64,000 bases of DNA from Gammaproteobacteria bacterium (GTDB taxonomy: Bacteria > Pseudomonadota > Gammaproteobacteria > JAABTG01). Made by a program: the position numbers and the translations under genes. Every line of letters begins with the position of its first letter. The first letter of the stretch is position 1. The notes below the pieces were generated by a model. The model made no database searches. It was not told the origin of the DNA and saw only the letters and a list, made by a program, of their open reading frames with translations. Positions 32,654 to 40,806 of the stretch are shown here, piece after piece. The DNA lies in NCBI GenBank assembly GCA_034522055.1, contig JAXHLS010000002.1, forward strand, positions 868,001 through 932,000, read 5' to 3'.

Positions 32654-35179
32654 TCATTTAAAATTTTTTTTATAAGCTTCTGAATATTTGTTAGTTATAC
32701 TGCGCACGTCCAATTCATGTGCAGTTATTAGTTCTTGAATTTTATGATCGCTTACATCCAACCAAACATATTGAGCAAACTCTTTGAAGAAGCTCTTCAC
32801 ATTATTCTTTAGTTTATTCAAAGCATTCTTTCGCATTACCTCAACAGGATGTGTGAAATCGGCATGGTACGAGAGCTTAATAGTCGGGATAATAATAATT
32901 CGCTTGCACTTCGCATCACCATAAATACTTTCGAACCACGCCGCATGGGTATTCATTTGCCCTGCTTCGTGTTTCGAGATTTCAGATCTAGTGTCCTCCA
33001 CTTCGTTTTTACATTCCATCAGAATATATTGATTTTCCACTCCGCACCAAAGATTATCAGGCCCTTTTTTTATTTCTTTATCGGGTCGCTGGCTCATAAA
33101 GCCAATAGACTTCCCTAATTCTCTTAATGCGGCTTCGAACTTCTCAGATGGCATACCGAAGGATAAATTCTGAAGAATTCCCTCCAATGATATCATCATT
33201 TCCTGGTAGTTTTGATATTGTCTCATCCACTCTTTTATTCTCTTAACCCTATTTTCATTAACGAATTCAATCTTTTTGTAATTGATTCCCTCAGTGGGTT
33301 TAAGGAGTTGAAGGTTATTCATAAATGCAGTTTTTTGTATTTTTATTGAATCAACTTTGCTAGTTCGATACTTGTACCTAGCAAGTTGCTGTAGGTACCA
33401 CGCTCGCTCCAAATCATTGACACTAAACTTGTCACACAATTCCTGCATTAATTCGCAAGCTTTATCAGAGTTTCCACCAATGAATTGTCTTTCAGCATCA
33501 TATTCTATTTGCAATATTTCATAGATGTCCTTCCGTTCCTCTGTTGTCGAGATATTGCCCATTAACTCTGCATAATATTCTTTCCAACCCTCATCTCTCC
33601 CTATTACTTGGTTCATTAGATTTACTAACACCTTATATGGTTCTTCATCATCGGCTTCTTCAGTCGCAAATGACGCCACTTGAATCCCAATTTCAAGTTG
33701 ATTTCGAGTTTGATCTGAAAAATACTTGTTGCTTAGAGGGCTTTTGACAAATTTGACTAGGTCGCCCCCCACTAATACAATTATACTGTAATCTTTTTCA
33801 CCTCTTACGCTACGCCCCAATCCTTGTTCAACCTTTTGGGCAATACGGATGTTTACGATATCGCTATCAGGGCGACAATCTTCCTCATATCTGTCCGCAA
33901 GCGAATCAAAGTATGGTTTGGAATCTATAATCAAGATGCGACATGCATTATCAGGCAAATCCAATCCATCATATCTATTCACGAATACGACAGTTTGGCG
34001 ATAATGCCCTTCTTTTAGCGCCTTAACTACTTGAAAAATATTACTACTAGTCGCAACTCTGGCACCGATTTTTTCATATTGAACCTTTTTTTTGAAGCTT
34101 GGCACGAGGGAAACTATACCAAATTGACGTGAGGAATTGGTCTTTGCCAACCAATGGATAACTGAATCTCGATCAAGATCCTCACTAATCAAAGAAGGGA
34201 TTAATATCATTTTTTCACCCGACCATTTGAGTTCCTTATTGGTCAGAGGGTCTTCAACAGATTTGATGTCAAACCCCAACCCTTTTATAAAGAACGAATC
34301 ATCTTGGGTGGTTGCAGACATTAGCACTCGACATCTTGCCCTTGAGAATGTCCCGAAACTATCTATCGGCATTAATGTAGGTGAGATTTCTAGTGATTGG
34401 CCTGAAATGAAAGCCTGACAATTGGCTACTTGATCTTTAATTACAGGCCATACAAATTTAACTTCTACATCATTTTTGCAATTAATTATTGATTTTGTGA
34501 TTTCGTCACGCTTTTCGTACCAGCTCCAATAAGGAATTGGAAGCATAGTATTATAATCGCCGGTTTCGATTTCCAGGAAACTTCCTTCTCCTTGCCCTTT
34601 TATGTCTTCCTCAAAAATAGAAATAACCTTCTTGTATAGCTCATGATCCTCTCCAACTTTGATTGTTAGCGAATCTTTTATCGAATCAATACATGCGTGA
34701 GAATCATCAAGAATAATTGCTCCGATATTGACAGACTGATTTCCTAAACCAAAAATGGTTTTCCCGTTAAAAACTTTTTGCACATGAGTTATTAATATTT
34801 TAGACCCACTAAGAAATTCTTCTGGGAGATTGTTGCCTTGGTCAATTTCGCAAATTGGTATCCCAAATTTTACAGCTTCCTGTCGAACCTGTTCGGCGAG
34901 GTATATGTTCGGACAAATATACAAACAAGGTCCATCGTTAGAATTTATTTTCGAGTATAACAGCAATAACCCAATCAGAGTTTTCCCTTCGCCAGTATGC
35001 AGCTTGATAATATTATTTTTTTCATCTTTCCGGGAAGAGAACCATTCTGACAGCACACGTTCCTGTGAGGGGCGGAGTGGGCCAGTTTCACTGCTTCGAT
35101 CAAGTGAAGCATAAATTTCCAGCGGATTGATTTTCTTTGGAAGCGTTTTATTTTTTAATCTTTTTTTAAAATCAACCAT
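32654..35179 (-). CDS. SF2 helicase fused to a PD-(D/E)xK nuclease domain
   Basis: This 841-residue protein has helicase motif I HTGEGKT at 61-67, motif II DDSH at 158-161 (a DEAD-box variant), motif III-like LMSATTQ and a motif VI QGLGRSVRG, which place it near XPD/DinG or DEAD-type helicases. The C-terminal part, after a helical linker, has D708 in GPDNLW and E722-x-K724 in ILMECKN, the PD-(D/E)xK nuclease core. Helicase plus nuclease in one chain fits a restriction-type effector. The gene is strikingly AT-rich compared with all neighbours, including the other genes of its own cluster, indicating separate origin. AAGGA precedes the ATG. Confidence 0.85.
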   Translation of the reverse strand: MVDFKKRLKNKTLPKKINPLEIYASLDRSSETGPLRPSQERVLSEWFSSRKDEKNNIIKLHTGEGKTLIGLLLLYSKINSNDGPCLYICPNIYLAEQVRQEAVKFGIPICEIDQGNNLPEEFLSGSKILITHVQKVFNGKTIFGLGNQSVNIGAIILDDSHACIDSIKDSLTIKVGEDHELYKKVISIFEEDIKGQGEGSFLEIETGDYNTMLPIPYWSWYEKRDEITKSIINCKNDVEVKFVWPVIKDQVANCQAFISGQSLEISPTLMPIDSFGTFSRARCRVLMSATTQDDSFFIKGLGFDIKSVEDPLTNKELKWSGEKMILIPSLISEDLDRDSVIHWLAKTNSSRQFGIVSLVPSFKKKVQYEKIGARVATSSNIFQVVKALKEGHYRQTVVFVNRYDGLDLPDNACRILIIDSKPYFDSLADRYEEDCRPDSDIVNIRIAQKVEQGLGRSVRGEKDYSIIVLVGGDLVKFVKSPLSNKYFSDQTRNQLEIGIQVASFATEEADDEEPYKVLVNLMNQVIGRDEGWKEYYAELMGNISTTEERKDIYEILQIEYDAERQFIGGNSDKACELMQELCDKFSVNDLERAWYLQQLARYKYRTSKVDSIKIQKTAFMNNLQLLKPTEGINYKKIEFVNENRVKRIKEWMRQYQNYQEMMISLEGILQNLSFGMPSEKFEAALRELGKSIGFMSQRPDKEIKKGPDNLWCGVENQYILMECKNEVEDTRSEISKHEAGQMNTHAAWFESIYGDAKCKRIIIIPTIKLSYHADFTHPVEVMRKNALNKLKNNVKSFFKEFAQYVWLDVSDHKIQELITAHELDVRSITNKYSEAYKKNFK

Positions 35180-35280
35180 TACTATTTTTCCTTATTGGGC
35201 TTGATTAATCTTTGGTGACATAACGCCGAACTCAGCCGCAGAGGGCCGCGCAGCGACCCGATGTCGGCGGGAGCGTAGTG

Positions 35281-35943
35281 TCAAATGCCATATACAACCC
35301 TGTTCAACCGACTAACTAGATTTGCAACGAACTCCTTGCAGTCCCGCGCATATCGCGGCTGCATGTGACGAGCCTGCCCATGTTGATCTCGGTCTCCTTC
35401 ATGGGCTATCTGGTTTCGGCGCTTGACGTAGTTCGCTAGCTGCCGCTTTATATCGTTACTGGTCGAATTCGGGCCTGGCCAGATTGCGGAAACGCGGGTA
35501 AAAATGTCTTCATATCCAATCAGCGCATACCCGGCGATGATCTTATCGGGGGACTGATAGGATAAGAACGAAAGTGTCTCTTCTTTGTATTTGTTGCTCA
35601 AATACGGAATAACGTTTCCGCCAGCGATAACCGGCAAAGCCAGAGAAAACGTATTAGCGTTTTTGATTGGGATTAAGTCGGCCATTGTTTTACACAATGG
35701 CTCCGGAACTGGATTCGCCTGCAAGGCATGCGGGATCTTTTCATTTAGAACCGCGTGAATGTACGAATCCAACGCCGAGATAGCGGCTACTACTGCCGAC
35801 CGAGGGAGCCAGAGAAGATCTTCATTCTGTGCGTCCAGTCTGCCACGAGCACCGAGCCCTCTTGCTCGTCGCAACTCGGCGTACATCGACAACAGGCTGT
35901 CTGCCGCCTGTACGCTAACCTGAAAGTCAGTATCTGCTGTCAT
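35281..35943 (-). CDS. HEPN-domain protein (RiboL-PSP-HEPN-like)
   Basis: The 220-residue all-helical protein contains AVVAAISALDSYIHAVL in the first half and RRNQIAHEGD at 175-184, giving the HEPN Rx4-6H motif (R176 to H181). HEPN proteins with this motif are often RNases in toxin or abortive-infection systems; the MAE_28990/RiboL-PSP group has this size and pattern. It is the first gene of a same-strand set followed by the helicase-nuclease (101 bp gap). I use ATG 35943; a TTG at 35955 is also in frame. Confidence 0.75.
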   Translation of the reverse strand: MTADTDFQVSVQAADSLLSMYAELRRARGLGARGRLDAQNEDLLWLPRSAVVAAISALDSYIHAVLNEKIPHALQANPVPEPLCKTMADLIPIKNANTFSLALPVIAGGNVIPYLSNKYKEETLSFLSYQSPDKIIAGYALIGYEDIFTRVSAIWPGPNSTSNDIKRQLANYVKRRNQIAHEGDRDQHGQARHMQPRYARDCKEFVANLVSRLNRVVYGI

Positions 35944-36427
35944 GGCTTTCAACAATGCATCGACGGACCCGTATAAGCGGCCGAAATCGGTGGCGGGTCC
36001 GCATATGCCGCCGGCATTTCTTCGATTCGGCCATGAAAATCGGGCTCTGCTCCAGTGACTTGTTGAGCCGGCCTTGGTTCATGGTTTTTTATGCGGTTCC
36101 GCACAAGACGCCGTCTCTCTTCAGAGCCCACCCACTTTCCGGCAGGGCGGGAACGGGACACATGACCGTGTCGGACAAGTCCATGCTGCCGGCCGTCGTC
36201 CGGCAGCGGCTCCGTCGCGGGCATTGCAGCCCACAGACGGAGCGGCCCTGTGTTCATTGAATGCAGTGTTTCATTCGATTGCGCCACCGGCGGCATTGCC
36301 GTGACTTCGGGAAGGATCTTGAAGAGGTGCGTACTGTCCATAGCCGTGACCTGGAGAAGGACCTGGAGAAGGGTCTGAGGCGAGTATATATGCGCCTTGA
36401 GGTCGTGGCATCCCCGCGCCGGCGCCC
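35944..36427. other. Gene-free stretch upstream of the HEPN gene
   Basis: No supported gene on either strand. A duplicated unit GACCTGGAGAAG occurs at 36349-36360 and 36361-36372 region. This gap must hold the promoter of the HEPN cluster (minus strand, near 35950-36050) and is the border between the accessory region and the nrd genes. Confidence 0.55.
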
Positions 36428-37123
36428 TCACCCGCGCACCACCACCGCCCCCTCGGGCCGCCGGGCCTGGCGGGTGACCCAGGCCTCATCTGGGGTACCG
36501 AGGTCGGGATCCAGGGCATTGGTGGGGTTGCATTTCTGGTGGACCACGGTGGCGGCGCCGGCCTGGATGAGGCGGTCGGTGAGGGCCTCGAGGCGCTTGG
36601 GAGGCAGGAGGGTGCTGTGGACGGTGACGCGTACCTCGTGGGGGGTATGGGAGGCCACCAGGTGGTTGAGGCTCTGCCAGGCGTGGCGGCCGCTGTCGGG
36701 GACGCCGGTGGTGGCGGGGTAGTCTTCGGGCAGGGCCTTGATGTCGAGGCCCACCCAGTCCGCGAGGGGCAGGACTCTTTCCAGGCGCGCGGGGTAGCAG
36801 CCGGCGGTGTGCAGGCCCACCTTGAAACCCAGGGCGCGGACCGAGGCCATCGCCGCGGGCAGGTCGCCCTGGGCCAGGGGCTCGCCGCCGGAGAAGACCA
36901 CGGCGTCCAGCAGGCCGCGGCGGCGCTCCAGGAAGGCCATCACTGTGGGCCAGGCCATCCGTCCGGCCATCCGTCCTGCCCCGGTGGCCTCCAGCAGGTG
37001 GCTGTTGTGGCAGTAGCGGCAGCGCCAGGGGCAGCCCTGGCAGAACACCACGGCGGCCAGCTCCCCGGGGTAGTCGATGGTGGTGAGGGGCGTGAGGCCG
37101 CCCACCCGCAGGCCCGGGGCCAT
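36428..37123 (-). CDS. nrdG: Anaerobic ribonucleotide reductase activating protein NrdG
   Basis: The 231-residue radical-SAM enzyme has the cluster motif CPWRCRYC (C31, C35, C38), FSGGEPLAQG and VGLDIKALP. It uses S-adenosylmethionine to generate the glycyl radical of NrdD under anaerobic conditions. The gene starts 3 bases after the small glycyl-radical ORF and is the last gene of the nrd operon. The ending ARRPEGAVVVRG is typical of the longer NrdG form found in pseudomonads and related bacteria. Confidence 0.92.
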   Translation of the reverse strand: MAPGLRVGGLTPLTTIDYPGELAAVVFCQGCPWRCRYCHNSHLLEATGAGRMAGRMAWPTVMAFLERRRGLLDAVVFSGGEPLAQGDLPAAMASVRALGFKVGLHTAGCYPARLERVLPLADWVGLDIKALPEDYPATTGVPDSGRHAWQSLNHLVASHTPHEVRVTVHSTLLPPKRLEALTDRLIQAGAATVVHQKCNPTNALDPDLGTPDEAWVTRQARRPEGAVVVRG

Positions 37124-37126
37124 GGT

Positions 37127-37429
37127 TCAGCGGGCGCCGGCGCCCGGCTCGCTGAAGTACTGGCGCTCGCGGTGCTCGGACTGCTTGCCGGGGTTCCAGG
37201 AGGACACGGGGCGGTGGTAGCCCATGACCCTCGTCCAGACCTCGCAGCGGGTTCTTTCGGAGTCGTCCAAGGAGGGGGTATTACACATCCCTGTGGCGCC
37301 GATCCGGCCCGGCGTCCCTGCCGGGCGTTCATCAGGCTGCGTTCGTCCACTGGACGAACGGTCCTGGCTCACCCGGACCTCGCGGCGGGTACGCTCTTCT
37401 TCTCTCGGCTCAACGGTTTCGTCATGCAT
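37127..37429 (-). CDS. nrdD: Separate glycyl-radical C-terminal piece of NrdD with a 46-codon insertion
   Basis: The last 40 residues (SERTRCEVWTRVMGYHRP, then SSWNPGKQSEHRERQYF) are the glycyl-radical loop that in single-chain class III reductases forms the NrdD C-terminus; G70 is the predicted radical residue. Here it is a separate 100-residue ORF overlapping the end of the large NrdD gene by 8 bases. Residues 12-18 (ERTRREV) and 58-64 (ERTRCEV) are encoded by near-identical DNA 138 bp apart, so a 46-codon segment seems to have been inserted in frame. Without it the protein would be 54 residues. Reductase assembly would need this peptide to dock on the large chain. Confidence 0.8.
   Translation of the reverse strand: MHDETVEPREEERTRREVRVSQDRSSSGRTQPDERPAGTPGRIGATGMCNTPSLDDSERTRCEVWTRVMGYHRPVSSWNPGKQSEHRERQYFSEPGAGAR
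37238..37390. repeat. 138-bp in-frame insertion with two hairpins inside the glycyl-radical ORF
   Basis: GACCTCGCAGCGGGT (37238-37252) and GACCTCGCGGCGGGT (37376-37390) are direct repeats 138 bp apart. Between them lie a perfect 21-bp palindrome at 37340-37360 (10-bp arms, CGTTCGTCCA) and a 6-bp-stem hairpin at 37308-37325 (CCCGGC / GCCGGG). The block looks like a small palindromic repeat element landed in frame. Confidence 0.75.
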
Positions 37430-39455
37430 GCTCGAACTCCTCTCGCTTCCTGGCCATCAATTCCTCGTCGCAGCGCGGGCAGAACTCGTGCTCACCGGCG
37501 AGGTAGCCGTGGGTGGGACATATGGAAAAGGTGGGGGTGACGGTGATGTAGGGCAGCCGGAAGTTCTCCAGGGCCCGCTTCACCAGACGGCGGCAGGCCT
37601 CGGTGCTGGACACGGGCTCCCCCAGGTACAGGTGCAGCACGGTGCCGCCGGTGTATTTGCATTGCAGTTCGTCCTGACGCTCCAGGGCCTCGAAGGGGTC
37701 GTCCGTGAGACCCACGGGCAGCTGGGACGAGTTGGTGTAATAGGGAGCCTCGGGCCCGCCGGCCTGGAGGATGTCCGGCCAGCGCTTCCTGTCCTCTTTG
37801 GCGAAGCGGTAGGTGGTGCCCTCGGCGGGGGTGGCCTCCAGGTTGTACATGTGGCCGGTGGCCTCCTGGAACTCCACCATGCGGGCCCGCACATGGTCCA
37901 GCAGACGCACGGCCAGGGCGTGGCCCGAGTCGGTGGTGAGGTCGTGGGCGTCACCGCTGAAGTTGCGCACCATCTCGTTGATGCCGTTGACGCCGATGGT
38001 GGAGAAGTGGTTGCGCAGGGTGCCGAGGTAGCGCCGAGTGTAGGGGAAGAGGCCGGCATCCATGTGGCGCTGGATCACCTTGCGCTTGAGCTCCAGGCTG
38101 GCGCGCGCCAGGTCCAGCAGCCGGTCCACGCGGGCGAAGAGGCCCGCCTCGTCGCCCTTGTAGAGATACCCCAGGCGCGCGCAGTTCAGCGTCACCACCC
38201 CCAGGGAGCCGGTCTGCTCGGCGGAGCCGAAGAGGCCGTTGCCGCGCTTCAGGAGTTCCGTGAGGTCGAGCTGCAGGCGGCAGCACATGCTGCGGATCAT
38301 GTTGGGCTTGAGCTCGGAGTTGAGGAAGTTTTGGAAGTAGGGCAGGCCGTAGCGGGCGGTCATGGCGAACAGGCGCTCGGCGTTGTCGCTGTGCCAGGGG
38401 AAGTCCGGCGTGATGTTGTAGGTGGGGATGGGGAAGGTGAACACCCGCCCCCGGGCGTCGCCGGCGGTCATCACCTCGATGTAGGCACGGTTGATGAGGT
38501 CCATCTCGGGCTGGAGGTCGCCGTAGGTGAAGGGCATGGTCTCGCCCCCCACCACCGGCACCTGGTCCCTGAGATCCTCCGGGCACACCCAGTCGAAGGT
38601 GAGATTGGTAAACGGCGTCTGGGTCCCCCACCGCGACGGCACGTTGAGGTTGTAGATGAGTTCCTGGATGTACTGCTTCACCTGGCGGTAGTCGAGGCCG
38701 TCCTTGCGCACGAAGGGGGCCATGTAGGTGTCGAAGGAGCTGAAGGCCTGGGCCCCGGCCCATTCGTTCTGGAGGGTGCCGAGGAAGTTGACGATCTGGC
38801 CCACGGCGCTGGACATGTGCCGGGGCGGGCCCGCCTCCACCTTGCCGGGGACGCCGTTCAGGCCCTCGTGGAGCAGGGTGCGCAGGGACCAGCCGGCGCA
38901 GTAGCCGGCGAGCATGTCGAGGTCGTGGATATGGATGTCGCCCTCGCGGTGGGCCTGGCCGATCTCGGGCGGGTAGACGTGATTCAGCCAGTAGTTGGCG
39001 ATGACCTTGCCGGAGGTGTTGAGGATGAGCCCTCCCAGGGAATAGCCCTGGTTGGCGTTGGCGTTGACCCGCCAGTCGAGCTGGTCCAGGTACTCGTTCA
39101 CCGAGGCCCCCACGTCCATGAGGGTGCGGCTGTCGGCGCGCAGGCGCTGGTGCTGGGCGCGGTAGGCGATGTAGGCGCGAGCGGTCTCCAGGTGGTTGGC
39201 GGTGATGAGGGTCTGCTCCACCACGTCCTGGATGCGCTCGATGTCCGGGGTGCCGTCCGGAAAACGGCCGTGCACCAGCACCTTGATCACCTGGGCCGTG
39301 AGCAGCCGGGCCTCGTGGTGGTCGAACTCGGCGGTGGCCTCGCCGGCGCGGGCGATGGCCGAGTAGATGCGCTCCTGGTCGAAGGCGGCGATGGTGCCGT
39401 CGCGGCGCCGCACACGGGCCGGCAGCCGCGCCACGGCGGCGGTGGATACGGTCAT
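37422..39455 (-). CDS. nrdD: Anaerobic ribonucleoside-triphosphate reductase NrdD, large part
   Basis: This 677-residue protein has an N-terminal ATP-cone (VRRRDGTIAAFDQERIYSAI), the class III reductase barrel with SLGVVTLNCARLGY and YTNSSQLPV, and a C-terminal zinc-binding region with C646, H649, C659 and C662 (CPTH and CPRC). It reduces ribonucleoside triphosphates without oxygen. The chain stops 15 residues after the zinc site; the glycyl-radical loop that should follow is on the next ORF, which overlaps it. Upstream are NrdR-like and FNR-like sites. Full-length NrdD proteins are about 700 residues, so the split is real. Confidence 0.92.
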   Translation of the reverse strand: MTVSTAAVARLPARVRRRDGTIAAFDQERIYSAIARAGEATAEFDHHEARLLTAQVIKVLVHGRFPDGTPDIERIQDVVEQTLITANHLETARAYIAYRAQHQRLRADSRTLMDVGASVNEYLDQLDWRVNANANQGYSLGGLILNTSGKVIANYWLNHVYPPEIGQAHREGDIHIHDLDMLAGYCAGWSLRTLLHEGLNGVPGKVEAGPPRHMSSAVGQIVNFLGTLQNEWAGAQAFSSFDTYMAPFVRKDGLDYRQVKQYIQELIYNLNVPSRWGTQTPFTNLTFDWVCPEDLRDQVPVVGGETMPFTYGDLQPEMDLINRAYIEVMTAGDARGRVFTFPIPTYNITPDFPWHSDNAERLFAMTARYGLPYFQNFLNSELKPNMIRSMCCRLQLDLTELLKRGNGLFGSAEQTGSLGVVTLNCARLGYLYKGDEAGLFARVDRLLDLARASLELKRKVIQRHMDAGLFPYTRRYLGTLRNHFSTIGVNGINEMVRNFSGDAHDLTTDSGHALAVRLLDHVRARMVEFQEATGHMYNLEATPAEGTTYRFAKEDRKRWPDILQAGGPEAPYYTNSSQLPVGLTDDPFEALERQDELQCKYTGGTVLHLYLGEPVSSTEACRRLVKRALENFRLPYITVTPTFSICPTHGYLAGEHEFCPRCDEELMARKREEFEHA

Positions 39456-39483
39456 GGATTCCCCCTGATGCTGTGACGAGCAA

Positions 39484-39529
39484 ACACTATATCTTGTAGT
39501 AGAGTCCGTCGATAGCTACAAGATGTGGA
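39484..39529 (-). promoter_or_regulatory. Paired NrdR-like boxes upstream of nrdD
   Basis: ACACTATATCTTGTAG at 39484-39499 resembles an NrdR box, and AGCTACAAGATGTGGA at 39514-39529 is a related site in inverse orientation; ATCTTGTAG and CTACAAGAT form a perfect 9-bp inverted repeat. The two lie 30 bp apart centre to centre, about three helical turns, and 29-74 bases before the nrdD start, as for NrdR-controlled nrd operons. Confidence 0.7.
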
Positions 39530-39540
39530 ATGCCCCCTCG

Positions 39541-39554
39541 TTGACTCAGGTCAA
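39541..39554 (-). promoter_or_regulatory. FNR/ANR-like box upstream of nrdD
   Basis: TTGACTCAGGTCAA is a perfect palindrome with the TTGAY-N4-RTCAA form of FNR-family sites, differing from the FNR consensus at the two inner half-site positions (C/G for T/A). It lies about 90 bases upstream of the nrdD start, suiting anaerobic activation. Confidence 0.55.
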
Positions 39555-39634
39555 CGAAATCAGCGATCCGGCGATTGCGGCAGGGCCCGCTTGATGATTG
39601 TCATGGTGCCCCCGGGGCGCGGTGGCGGCGGCCT

Positions 39635-40789
39635 TCAGGGGCGTGGTTGCAGGGCACGCCACGCCGCCGCCAGGTGGTCCGCCGCCGCCCCGATCTCGTC
39701 TTCCGTAGTGGGCTCGCCGATGCTCAGGCGCACCGCCCCCAGGGCTTGCTCCGGGCCCACCCCCATGGCCCCCAGCACGCCGCTCACGCCCTCGCCCTCT
39801 TCGTGGCAGGCGGAGCCCACGGAGGCCGCCACCTGCGGGGCGCGGGCCAGCAGCTCGCGGCCCGCCACCCCCGGGAAGGAGAGGTGCAGGGTGTTGGGCA
39901 GGCGTTCCCCGGGATGGCCATTGAGTACCAGGCCGGGGACGGCGGCGGTGAGACGCCGGTGGAGTTCATCGCGGCGTGCGGCGAGGGATTCGGTGATGGC
40001 CGGCAGGCGGCCCGCGGCCAGGGCCGCCGCCGCCCCCAGGCCCGCGACATGGGGGACGTTCTCGGTGCCTGGCCGCAGGCCGCCCTCGTGGCCGGCGCCG
40101 AACATGATGGGGGCCAGGGGGGTGCCCGCCCGCAGGTAGAGGGCCCCCACCCCCTTGGGGGCGTAGAACTTGTGGCCCGCCAGGGTCAGCAGGTCCACCC
40201 CCAGCCCGTCCACATCCACCACCACCTTGCCGGCGGACTGGGCGGCGTCGGTATGGAACAACACCCCCCGGGCGCGGGCCAGGGCCGCCAGCTCGGCGAC
40301 GGGCTGGAGGGTGCCGACCTCGTTGTTGGCGTGCATCACCGACACCAGCACCGTGTCGTCCCGCAGCGCGGCCGTCAGGGCCGCGGGGGCCACCCGGCCG
40401 GCGCCGTCCACCGGCAACACCGTGACCTCCCAGCCCTCCGCCGCCAGATGGGCCATGGGTGCGGCCACCGCCGGGTGCTCCACGGCGCTGGTGACGAGAT
40501 GCCTGCCCCGCCCCGCCAGGGCCCGCGCCACCCCCAGGATGGCCAGGTTGTTGGCCTCGGTGGCGCAGCCCGTGAACACCACCTCCGCCGGCCGCGCGCC
40601 CAGGAGGGCGGCCACCTGGTCGCGGGCCCGGGCCACGGCCTCGTGGGCCCAGCGGCCGTACTCATGGCCCGATGACGGGTTGCCGAAGTGGTAACGGAGG
40701 TAGGGCGCCATGGCGTCCGCCACTTCCAGGGCCACGGGCGTGGTGGCGTTGTAATCGAGGTAGATGGGTCGGCTCATGGGTCGGCTCAT
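39635..40789 (-). CDS. Cysteine desulfurase (NifS/IscS family)
   Basis: This 384-residue PLP enzyme opens RPIYLDYNATTPV, has the PLP-lysine motif HKFYAPKGVGALY, the substrate-site RPGTENV and the active-site cysteine loop VGSACHEEGEG. It removes sulfur from cysteine as a persulfide for Fe-S clusters or other sulfur carriers. The start at 40789 has AAGGAG six bases upstream. A much longer open frame to 41665 overlaps the next gene and is not real. Absence of iscU/iscR or sufABC beside it suggests a dedicated or general sulfur-mobilising role, linked here to a cystathionine-type PLP enzyme 17 bp upstream. Confidence 0.9.
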   Translation of the reverse strand: MSRPMSRPIYLDYNATTPVALEVADAMAPYLRYHFGNPSSGHEYGRWAHEAVARARDQVAALLGARPAEVVFTGCATEANNLAILGVARALAGRGRHLVTSAVEHPAVAAPMAHLAAEGWEVTVLPVDGAGRVAPAALTAALRDDTVLVSVMHANNEVGTLQPVAELAALARARGVLFHTDAAQSAGKVVVDVDGLGVDLLTLAGHKFYAPKGVGALYLRAGTPLAPIMFGAGHEGGLRPGTENVPHVAGLGAAAALAAGRLPAITESLAARRDELHRRLTAAVPGLVLNGHPGERLPNTLHLSFPGVAGRELLARAPQVAASVGSACHEEGEGVSGVLGAMGVGPEQALGAVRLSIGEPTTEDEIGAAADHLAAAWRALQPRP

Positions 40790-40806
40790 GGGGGGGCTCC
40801 TTGCCG

